Origin: Croceivirga sp.
Lineage (GTDB): Bacteria > Bacteroidota > Bacteroidia > Flavobacteriales > Flavobacteriaceae
Reading direction: 5' to 3'
NCBI GenBank assembly: GCA_028284935.1
Contig: JANQQQ010000016.1
Coordinates: forward strand, 22,730 to 86,729
DNA length: 64,000 bases
The notes beneath the pieces are model-generated. The model was not told the DNA's origin, made no database searches, and saw only the letters and a program-made list of their open reading frames with translations. Numbering within the stretch: the stretch's first letter is position 1; each line of letters starts with the position of its first letter. Shown one piece after another: positions 57,674-64,000 of this stretch. Position numbers and translations under genes: made by a program.

Positions 57674-58656
57674 AAAAAACCCTAATTACAGGCGCCGCCG
57701 GTTTTCTTGGCTCCCACCTCTGCGATAGGTTTATAAAAGAAGGCCATTACGTGATTGGAATGGACAATCTTATCACAGGAGACCTCAAAAACATTCAGCA
57801 TCTCTTTGGAAATAAGAACTTTGAATTTGCGCATCATGATGTAACAAAATTTGTCCACGTTCCTGGTCAGTTGGATTATATTTTACACTTTGCCTCTCCT
57901 GCTAGTCCAATTGATTATTTAAAGATTCCAATTCAAACGTTAAAAGTGGGCGCCTTGGGAACCCATAACTTATTGGGTCTGGCGAAGGACAAAGACGCTC
58001 GCTTTATGATTGCCTCTACTTCTGAGATTTATGGGGATCCATTGGTTCACCCACAAACGGAGGAATACTATGGGAACGTAAATACTATCGGCCCAAGAGG
58101 AGTATACGATGAGGCCAAACGTTTTCAGGAATCCATCACAATGGCATATCATCGCTTCCATGGCCTGGATATTCGTATAGCACGAATCTTCAATACATAT
58201 GGGCCAAGAATGCGTTTGAATGATGGTCGTGTAATCCCAGCGTTTATGGGGCAAGCGCTCCGCGGTGAGGATTTGACCGTTTTTGGCGACGGTTCACAAA
58301 CAAGGTCTTTCTGTTTTGTAGAAGACGAAATTGAGGGCATATATCAATTGTTGATGAGCGATTACACGCTCCCAATGAACATTGGCAACCCAAATGAAAT
58401 AACAATAAAGGACTTTGCTGAAGAAATCATCAAATTGACAGGTACCGATCAAAAAATAATATATAAACCCCTTCCGAAAGATGATCCCATGCAACGACAA
58501 CCCGATATCTCAAAAGCAAAAGAGGTTTTGGGGTGGGAACCAAAAGTAGGCAGGGAGGAAGGAATGCGAAAAACATTTGAATACTTCAAAACACTTTCCA
58601 AAGAGGAGCTTGAAAAGACGGAACATCGGGATTTCTCAAATGTCAACAGAAAATAA
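57670..58656 (+). CDS. UDP-glucuronate decarboxylase-like SDR enzyme (UXS type)
   Basis: 328 residues, extended SDR fold: [50 protein letters not shown], the catalytic Tyr/Lys in [12 protein letters not shown], and [11 protein letters not shown]. This set is characteristic of UDP-xylose synthase, which decarboxylates UDP-glucuronate. No UDP-glucose 6-dehydrogenase is in the window. The start TTG (57670) overlaps the wbpL stop (TTGA). The C-terminal tail ([16 protein letters not shown]) is slightly longer than usual. Confidence 0.85.
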   Translation: MKKTLITGAAGFLGSHLCDRFIKEGHYVIGMDNLITGDLKNIQHLFGNKNFEFAHHDVTKFVHVPGQLDYILHFASPASPIDYLKIPIQTLKVGALGTHNLLGLAKDKDARFMIASTSEIYGDPLVHPQTEEYYGNVNTIGPRGVYDEAKRFQESITMAYHRFHGLDIRIARIFNTYGPRMRLNDGRVIPAFMGQALRGEDLTVFGDGSQTRSFCFVEDEIEGIYQLLMSDYTLPMNIGNPNEITIKDFAEEIIKLTGTDQKIIYKPLPKDDPMQRQPDISKAKEVLGWEPKVGREEGMRKTFEYFKTLSKEELEKTEHRDFSNVNRK

Positions 58657-58688
58657 AGGGATTCATCCTATTATTTTTTCATTGTAAG

Positions 58689-58696
58689 TACATTTG
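58689..58696 (+). promoter_or_regulatory. -7 promoter element upstream of purD
   Basis: TACATTTG matches TAnnTTTG and ends 13 bases before the purD ATG. It marks the end of the polysaccharide transcription unit. The -33 box is not clear. Confidence 0.45.
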
Positions 58697-58709
58697 AAAA
58701 ATTTTTCGG

Positions 58710-59984
58710 ATGAATGTACTTATCCTGGGCTCTGGGGGTCGTGAGCATACGTTGGCATGGAAACTTTCGCAAAGCAGGAAAATTGACAATCTTTTTGTTG
58801 CTCCGGGCAATGCAGGAACAGCTAAGATGGCAACGAACGTTGATATAGGGGTCACTGACTTTGAAGGTATAGGGCAAATGGTGGTCAAGGAAAAAGTGGA
58901 TGTAGTGGTCGTTGGACCGGAAGTTCCACTGGTTGAGGGCATACATGATTTTTTTCTTGAGGATGCCACACTTAGCCATGTTACCATTATTGGACCCCAA
59001 AAATTGGGTGCTACCTTGGAAGGTAGCAAGGAATTTGCCAAAGAGTTTATGAAGCGACACAATATTCCAACGGCAGCTTATCGAAGTTTTTCTGAAGACG
59101 GATTGGAAGAAGGGTACAATTTCCTTACATCCTTAAGCCCGCCATATGTTCTGAAGGCTGATGGTTTAGCTGCAGGGAAGGGGGTTCTGATATTGAATGA
59201 TATTGAGGAGGCAAAAAGGGAACTAAAGACCATGCTGGTCGATTCAAAATTTGGCGACGCAAGCAGAACGGTCGTCATTGAAGAATTTTTGGATGGAATA
59301 GAATTAAGTTGCTTTGTATTGACAGATGGCGAGCATTACAAAATATTGCCTATGGCTAAGGATTATAAGCGAATAGGCGAAGGGGATACAGGATTGAATA
59401 CGGGAGGAATGGGGGCTATTTCTCCAGTTCCTTTTGTAGATAAGGATTTCTACAACAAGATAGAAGATAGAATCGTTAAACCTACGATTGAAGGTCTGAA
59501 AGAAGACGGAATACCCTACGTGGGGTTCATTTTTATTGGTTTGATAAAGGTAGAGGGCAATGAACCTAAAGTCATTGAATACAACGTTAGAATGGGAGAT
59601 CCCGAGACGGAAGTTGTTATTCCAAGGATAAAAAACGATTTAGTGGACGTTTTAAAAGCAGTTACCGAAAAGCGACTTGATGAAATTGAACTCGAATTAG
59701 ATCAACGTTCAGCAGCGACGGTAATCGCCGTTTCGGGAGGATATCCAGAGAGTTATGAAAAAGGCAAGGAAATCAATGGATTGGACGCCGTCAAGGAATC
59801 CATTGTATTTCATGCAGGAACAAAGGAAAGCAATGGAGAGGTGGTTTCCAATGGCGGAAGGGTACTGGCATTTACCTCTTACGGAAAGGACTTTAAAGAG
59901 GCAGTTGAAACATCCTATTCCAACTTAGATAAAATCCATTTTGACGGAATATACTACCGAAAAGATATAGGCTTTGATCTATAG
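58710..59984 (+). CDS. purD: Phosphoribosylamine-glycine ligase
   Basis: 424 residues, full length, ATP-grasp fold. Joins glycine to phosphoribosylamine in de novo purine synthesis. Family sequences are MNVLILGSGGREHTLAWKL, FVAPGNAGTA, VGPEVPLVEGI, LKADGLAAGKGVLI, EEFLDGIELSCFVL, DTGLNTGGMGAISP, and EYNVRMGDPETEVV. It is monocistronic with its own -7 element and marks the return to core genes. Confidence 0.97.
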   Translation: MNVLILGSGGREHTLAWKLSQSRKIDNLFVAPGNAGTAKMATNVDIGVTDFEGIGQMVVKEKVDVVVVGPEVPLVEGIHDFFLEDATLSHVTIIGPQKLGATLEGSKEFAKEFMKRHNIPTAAYRSFSEDGLEEGYNFLTSLSPPYVLKADGLAAGKGVLILNDIEEAKRELKTMLVDSKFGDASRTVVIEEFLDGIELSCFVLTDGEHYKILPMAKDYKRIGEGDTGLNTGGMGAISPVPFVDKDFYNKIEDRIVKPTIEGLKEDGIPYVGFIFIGLIKVEGNEPKVIEYNVRMGDPETEVVIPRIKNDLVDVLKAVTEKRLDEIELELDQRSAATVIAVSGGYPESYEKGKEINGLDAVKESIVFHAGTKESNGEVVSNGGRVLAFTSYGKDFKEAVETSYSNLDKIHFDGIYYRKDIGFDL

Positions 59985-60023
59985 AAAAGGCCAAATAATT
60001 AGATGGTAAGAAAAATTATTGGG

Positions 60024-60245
60024 CTATAGGTAAGAATGGGAAGAAATGCTCTTATCTTCCTCGCCGTTTGTATCAAAGATTTTAAGCTGACCCATCCAAT
60101 ACACCATAGCGACAAATCCAATAATCATAAAAATCCAATTTATTGAATTGGAGGCCCACCAACTCGTCATGAAACGAAAAAGGTCATAGGGTGCAAAAAG
60201 CACATTCACGAATAAGTCTTCAATACCGTAAAAAAACCTGCTCAT
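60024..60245 (-). CDS. Small DUF6341-like membrane protein
   Basis: 73 residues. A conserved N-terminus (MSRFFYGIEDLFVNVLFAPYDLFRF), a Trp-rich stretch and one membrane helix (about 36-52, WIFMIIGFVAMVYWM) are followed by an acidic tail. This matches a small flavobacterial family (DUF6341), often next to DUF6427 and purine or pyrimidine genes. Function unknown. It converges on purD and diverges from DUF6427 with a 60-bp gap. Confidence 0.65.
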   Translation of the reverse strand: MSRFFYGIEDLFVNVLFAPYDLFRFMTSWWASNSINWIFMIIGFVAMVYWMGQLKIFDTNGEEDKSISSHSYL

Positions 60246-60305
60246 CTTAGCTATATTTACGTGGTAAAAATAGCAAAAGCCTTTGAATTGAGCTGAAAAA
60301 ACATC

Positions 60306-61229
60306 ATGATTTCTTCCTTTTTTGATAAAACAAAGCCCATCAACTTCTTAGTGCTTTTGGGTACGGCACTACTGTTGTTTTGGGGGGCCACCTTAAGGTT
60401 TTATGGTTTTCAGTTAGGTTATCCCGTTTTTTTTTCAAAAGCATTGGCAACCGCATGTCTTTTACTTTCCATCTTTCTTTTCGGCAACATGGTCAAAACA
60501 AAAAAGCTGACATTGGATAATTCTTTTGCGATGCTCTTTTTTTTGGCCCTACTGCTGTTTTTCCCAGAAACCCTCAAAAACGACACCATTGTTTTTTCAG
60601 GGTTGTTTGTTTTGTTGTCCATGAATCGCGCAATTGCCTTGAGGGATGAAAAAAATCACAAGGAAAAAATTTTTGAGTCAGGACTATGGCTTTACGTGGC
60701 TAGCTTTTTTAACGAATGGTCGTTGCTGTTCATCATTGCCCTTTATATGGCCATTAATTTGTTTGGTGGCAAGCAACTGCGTTTATGGTTAATGCCCATT
60801 GCTGCGCTTGTATGTATTGCCATCCTAGCGTTTGCAACTGCCCTTTTATTGGATACTACGGGATTTTTTCTGGATCACTATAGGTTTCCTCTGGCGCTTG
60901 ACTTTTTTTTAAAGCCCAATTACGGGCTGCTGCTCTATATTCTTTTGATGATTGCAGTGGCTTTATTGGTATTTGGAAAACTAGGGTATAGAAGGTTGGG
61001 CCGCACCTTGTCCTTGCGACTAATTTTTGCGTATTTGATAATTTCAGTTCTTATCATTGTGGTTACTGGCAAAAGCGAAAGTGGATTGGAACTGTTTTCT
61101 TTTTTCCCAGGTGCAATATTTTGTGCAAATTATCTAGAAACCGTAAAAAAGCAAAAATTCAAGGAAATAGCTTTAATTATCAGTATCATATTACCCATTT
61201 TGGCATTTGCCATATGGCTACTACAATAG
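60306..61229 (+). CDS. DUF6427-like multi-span membrane protein
   Basis: 307 residues with about nine membrane segments and few polar loops (KTKKLTLDN, RDEKNHKEKIFE, LGYRRLGRTLSLR). Matches in layout the DUF6427 family of Flavobacteriia, whose function is unknown. The start ATG follows a 60-bp divergent gap shared with DUF6341. The promoter for the next gene (61206-61239) overlaps its end. Confidence 0.7.
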   Translation: MISSFFDKTKPINFLVLLGTALLLFWGATLRFYGFQLGYPVFFSKALATACLLLSIFLFGNMVKTKKLTLDNSFAMLFFLALLLFFPETLKNDTIVFSGLFVLLSMNRAIALRDEKNHKEKIFESGLWLYVASFFNEWSLLFIIALYMAINLFGGKQLRLWLMPIAALVCIAILAFATALLLDTTGFFLDHYRFPLALDFFLKPNYGLLLYILLMIAVALLVFGKLGYRRLGRTLSLRLIFAYLIISVLIIVVTGKSESGLELFSFFPGAIFCANYLETVKKQKFKEIALIISIILPILAFAIWLLQ

Positions 61230-61239
61230 CGTATCTTTG
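61206..61239 (+). promoter_or_regulatory. Promoter of the DUF4254 gene (TTTG-N22-TATCTTTG)
   Basis: TTTG (61206-61209), a 22-base spacer and TATCTTTG (61232-61239) match the Bacteroidota boxes. The -7 box ends 15 bases before the ATG at 61255 and lies inside the longer frame, so the ATG at 61255 is preferred over 61207. Confidence 0.5.
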
Positions 61240-61254
61240 CAAAAAAAGGCAACC

Positions 61255-61860
61255 ATGTTCAGTAAAACGGCTTTATCCATTTTTGAGGAAAGTATAGGAA
61301 AATACCATGTTTTGGATGATGTTGATCAACCCTTTACCAACCCGTATCCCTCTGGAAGTATTGAATTTTTGTTGTTTAGGAAGAATTGGATAGATACGGT
61401 ACAATGGCATTATGAAGATATCATTAGAGATCCCAAAATAGACCCTGTTTCTGCGTTAAAGTTGAAACGAAAAATAGATGCAAGCAATCAAGACCGCACG
61501 GATTTGGTGGAGTATATTGACAGTTATTTTTTAAATAAATACCAATCGGTCGAAATTCAGGAAGACGCTGGCATCAATACTGAAAGTCCAGCTTGGGCCA
61601 TTGATAGACTTTCCATTTTAGCCTTGAAAATCTACCACATGAAAGAAGAGGTCAACCGTGAAGATGCTTCAGGGACCCACCGCCAGCAATGCCAAGATAA
61701 ATTGAATGTGCTTGTTGAACAGCGTAACGATCTCTCCAGTGCCATTGACGAATTGTTGACTGATATTGAAGCCGGCAAAAAGTACATGAAGGTGTATAAA
61801 CAAATGAAAATGTACAATGATGATGAATTAAACCCAGTGCTTCGTGGCCAAAAAGGCTGA
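61255..61860 (+). CDS. DUF4254 protein
   Basis: 201 residues from ATG 61255 (MFSKTALSIFEESIGKYH). Mainly helical and acidic, with the family stretches FRKNWIDTVQWHYEDIIRDP and SNQDRTDLVEYIDSYF. Function unknown; in Bacteroidota it is repeatedly found directly before a heptosyltransferase-like GT9 gene, as here (17-base overlap), which points to lipopolysaccharide core assembly. A longer start at 61207 would lie within the promoter. Confidence 0.8.
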   Translation: MFSKTALSIFEESIGKYHVLDDVDQPFTNPYPSGSIEFLLFRKNWIDTVQWHYEDIIRDPKIDPVSALKLKRKIDASNQDRTDLVEYIDSYFLNKYQSVEIQEDAGINTESPAWAIDRLSILALKIYHMKEEVNREDASGTHRQQCQDKLNVLVEQRNDLSSAIDELLTDIEAGKKYMKVYKQMKMYNDDELNPVLRGQKG

Positions 61861-62896
61861 TTCCAAGCATATATTGGTAATCCGCCTTTCGGCAATGGGT
61901 GATGTGGCCATGACGGTGCCTGTGTTGCATGCCTTGAAACGGAAGTATCCCAATGTAAAAGTTTCCATACTTACCAAACCACATTTTGAACCAATTTTTA
62001 ATGCAATAGACGGGCTATCCATTTTTCCAGCTAATGTTAGGTCCAATCACAAAGGGCTATGGGGCCTTTGGAAATTGTATAGGGAATTGAGCGGTTCCTC
62101 AATTACCCATGTGGCGGACCTACATAACGTACTAAGAAGCAAAATCCTTCGCTTCTTTTTTGGGATCAACAAAATTCCTACCAATAGGGTGGACAAAGGA
62201 AGAAGGGAAAAGCGAATGCTTACGAGAAACATAAATAAGGACTTTAAGCCATTAAAATCAACGGTTGAAAGGTATACTGAAGTTTTCAAAGGGTTGGGGT
62301 TTGCCATTGCTATTGGTCAAGACGATTTGCTTCCAAAGCACGAAATGTCGCGAAAACTACTAAAGTATATTTCGCCTAAATTCAATAAAGTCATTGGCAT
62401 TGCCCCTTTTGCTACCTATCAAAGTAAAATGTATCGCCTTGACCTAATGGAACAGGTCATACAAGAAATGATTTCAGAAAACAACAAAGTGCTGCTCTTT
62501 GGTGGTGGCGAAAGGGAATCAAAGCAACTCAAGGAGTTGGATTCCAGATTTGGGGATGAGGTTCAGTCTGTAGCTGGAGAATTGGGTCTTAAAGAGGAAC
62601 TTATCCTTATTTCCAACTTGGACCTCATGATTGCCATGGATAGTGGAAATGGCCATTTGGCAGCCAACTATGGTATTCCTGTGGTAACGATTTGGGGGGT
62701 AACCCATCCACACTCCGGATTCAAACCTTACAATCAGCCCTTGGAAAATTCGCTGACTCCAGATAGGGGTACTTTTCCCTTAATCCCTACCTCGGTTTAT
62801 GGAAACAAATATCCAGAGGGTTATTTGGAAGCCATAAATTCCATAACACCCGAACGTATTATAAAAAGAGTTCAGGAAATTCTGGGCGGAGCTTGA
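61844..62896 (+). CDS. GT9-family (heptosyltransferase-like) glycosyltransferase
   Basis: 350 residues, GT-B fold. The N-terminus ILVIRLSAMGDVAMTVPVL is the standard GT9 start (R-x-S-x-G-D), with VADLHNVLRSKI and, in the C-terminal domain, FGGGERESKQLKEL, MIAMDSGNGHLAANYGIPVVTIWG and HPHSGFKPY. GT9 enzymes transfer heptose or other sugars in the inner core of lipopolysaccharide at the cytosolic face. The start is GTG at 61844, overlapping the DUF4254 gene by 17 bases. Confidence 0.88.
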   Translation: MAKKADSKHILVIRLSAMGDVAMTVPVLHALKRKYPNVKVSILTKPHFEPIFNAIDGLSIFPANVRSNHKGLWGLWKLYRELSGSSITHVADLHNVLRSKILRFFFGINKIPTNRVDKGRREKRMLTRNINKDFKPLKSTVERYTEVFKGLGFAIAIGQDDLLPKHEMSRKLLKYISPKFNKVIGIAPFATYQSKMYRLDLMEQVIQEMISENNKVLLFGGGERESKQLKELDSRFGDEVQSVAGELGLKEELILISNLDLMIAMDSGNGHLAANYGIPVVTIWGVTHPHSGFKPYNQPLENSLTPDRGTFPLIPTSVYGNKYPEGYLEAINSITPERIIKRVQEILGGA

Positions 62897-62903
62897 TGCT
62901 CTA

Positions 62904-63518
62904 TCACTTTCCGTACGAACTTGAAATGCTATAAAAATAGTAACGCAACTGTTGAATATATTGGTCGGCCAATAGTCTTGAGTTCCCTTCAACCATCAAG
63001 GTCCTTGTCCCGATGTAGGATGAAATAATGTGGTTAGCGGCACCCAAACAATCTACTTCCCGCTTTACGTAACCGTCCAATTGCCCTTTTCTTAAAAGGG
63101 AAATAAGGTTGATTTCCCATATTTTGAGGATATCCGCTAAATATTTGTTGACCCTGGGATTCTTTGTATTGAATTCTGATATGAAATTGGCCAAAATAAA
63201 ACCATTATCAGTGGTACTGTTCATGGCCTCATCAAGTTCAATCTGTACCCTATCAAGAATTAGAGGGAAAGGACTTTGCTTATAGGAAACAGGTTCAATA
63301 AGAAGATTAAGGGTATTCTGTAAAATCAGGTTCTGGATAATACTGATAAAAAAATCCTCCTTGGAAATAAAAGTATCCATAAAGGCCTTTTCAGAAATGG
63401 AAAGGCTTGAACAAATTTCCTTTAGGCTTGTGTCAAAATATCCTTTTTTGTAAAACAGCTCTAATCCCTTTGCACGATATAAGTGCAACGTTTTGCTGTT
63501 TTGTAATGTGGTTTCCAT
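62904..63518 (-). CDS. TetR/AcrR-family transcriptional regulator
   Basis: 204 residues. The N-terminal helix-turn-helix domain (about 12-60) is KGLELFYKKGYFDTSLKEIC followed by SSLSISEKAFMDTFISKEDFF, with the Thr/Lys features of TetR slightly altered (the recognition helix begins EKAFMDTF instead of the usual KGALYHHF). The ligand-binding C-terminal half is all-helical (MNSTTDNGFILANFISEF). No obvious target operon lies next to it; the divergent gene downstream of the 274-bp gap is a possible target. It converges on the GT9 gene with a 7-base gap. Confidence 0.85.
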   Translation of the reverse strand: METTLQNSKTLHLYRAKGLELFYKKGYFDTSLKEICSSLSISEKAFMDTFISKEDFFISIIQNLILQNTLNLLIEPVSYKQSPFPLILDRVQIELDEAMNSTTDNGFILANFISEFNTKNPRVNKYLADILKIWEINLISLLRKGQLDGYVKREVDCLGAANHIISSYIGTRTLMVEGNSRLLADQYIQQLRYYFYSISSSYGK

Positions 63519-63792
63519 AAGATTTGGATTTTATGGGAAGTACCCCCAAAGCCACAAAGTTCCATATACTTATTTGTAGGATAAATCTTAAGGGACGAAA
63601 GGGCTTCAAAAATCGTCCTAGAGCACGTTTTGCATAGAAATCCCTTGAATCATCCATGTTGTTACGGCCGTGTCCATCGTCCAACAGAACCATTTCTCCG
63701 ACAAGATGATTTTTATTGGATTTCTCAGCGATAAAAAACATTTTTTAAATTAGAATCGGGTTCATGCCTATTTCCATTAGTTAAAAAACATC

Positions 63793-64000
63793 ATGCTAGG
63801 TTTAAATACATCCGTTCGATTCCACACCTTTATAGCTTTGATTGTTTCAGTTTGGCTGGTGGTATTTCTGGTTTTGATAGCACCATTTGACGCTTCCGAT
63901 TTATCGCTTCCCATCCGGATCTGGATTTTACCTCCCTATGGGATCATTTCTTTTTTGGGATATATGGCCATTGTTCCCCTACAGCATTACCTTTTCAAAA
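63793..64000 (+). CDS. N-terminal part of a multi-span membrane protein, possibly a LytTR-type regulator (partial)
   Basis: An open frame from ATG 63793 runs off the window (69 codons visible). Two membrane helices are present, separated by APFDASDLSLPIRIW. The pattern of helix, P-F-[DG]-x-S-D-L, then a second helix is like the membrane sensor part of LytTR-family regulators of flavobacteria. The DNA-binding part would lie outside the window, so the assignment is tentative. It diverges from TetR across a gap of 274 bp. Confidence 0.5.
   Translation, partial: MLGLNTSVRFHTFIALIVSVWLVVFLVLIAPFDASDLSLPIRIWILPPYGIISFLGYMAIVPLQHYLFK

Noticed and set aside
63433..63741. Minus-strand open frame of 102 codons overlapping the start of the TetR gene
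   Set aside because: Its last third lies over the TetR gene in another frame and its composition matches no family I recognise. The part over the intergenic space (63519-63741) could be chance. A homology search would decide.

Overview
The window looks like a chromosomal segment of a marine-type member of the Flavobacteriaceae (Bacteroidota). It has PorP/SprF proteins and a gliding/T9SS type B C-terminal domain, many families typical of flavobacteria (DUF4175, DUF4837, DUF4254, DUF6341, DUF6427, DUF6909, GH3, PorE-like OmpA), Bacteroidota-type promoters (TTG...TAnnTTTG) instead of Shine-Dalgarno-led starts, and moderate-to-low GC. All gene assignments come from reading the sequence; no database search was run.

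Layout. 1-900: end of a GIN-like gene, a LysE-type exporter and tRNA-Cys. 900-6900 (minus strand): a type IX secretion set (CHU_C adhesin, a PorP/SprF protein fused to SPOR-like repeats, a second PorP/SprF protein), then folB. 7100-18000: glnS, a BamA-like barrel, an SPFH protein, a Cys-rich lipoprotein, a large VPS10/BNR-repeat secreted protein, a CPBP protease next to an attC-like element, and gltX. 18000-25300: DUF4175, ybeY, mnmG (flanked by two parS-like palindromes), a lipoprotein and a methyltransferase. 25400-38600: OmpH/Skp-like lipoprotein, DoxX-like protein, DNA polymerase III delta', pgk, an MltD-like lytic transglycosylase, DUF4837 lipoprotein, PorE-like OmpA protein, tatA, M23 peptidase, GH3 and DUF6909.

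38559-58656 is one long plus-strand surface-polysaccharide locus, visibly AT-richer than its flanks. Its first part is a Wzz-like protein, WbpD/WbpE/WbpB homologues for a 2,3-diacetamido uronic acid, and an L-2-hydroxyglutarate oxidase that could close the 2-oxoglutarate cycle of that pathway. Its second part is an epimerase, a second aminotransferase, an AsnB-type amidotransferase, an unrecognised two-domain protein and a formyltransferase, which suggests an amidated and/or formylated sugar. Its third part holds a GT-C-like membrane protein, a Wzx flippase, another multi-span protein, a Wzy-type polymerase/ligase, a GT4 glycosyltransferase, a WecA/WbpL-type initiating transferase and a UDP-glucuronate decarboxylase-like enzyme. 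Genes mostly overlap or abut.

58700-64000 returns to core genes: purD, DUF6341, DUF6427, DUF4254, a GT9 heptosyltransferase-like gene, a TetR regulator and the start of a membrane protein that resembles LytTR-type regulators.

The most unusual observations are the CPBP gene sitting in what looks like a lone integron-like cassette, the coupling of LhgO to WbpB/E, the PorP/SprF-SPOR fusion, the two parS-like sites flanking mnmG, and the unrecognised protein between the amidotransferase and the formyltransferase.
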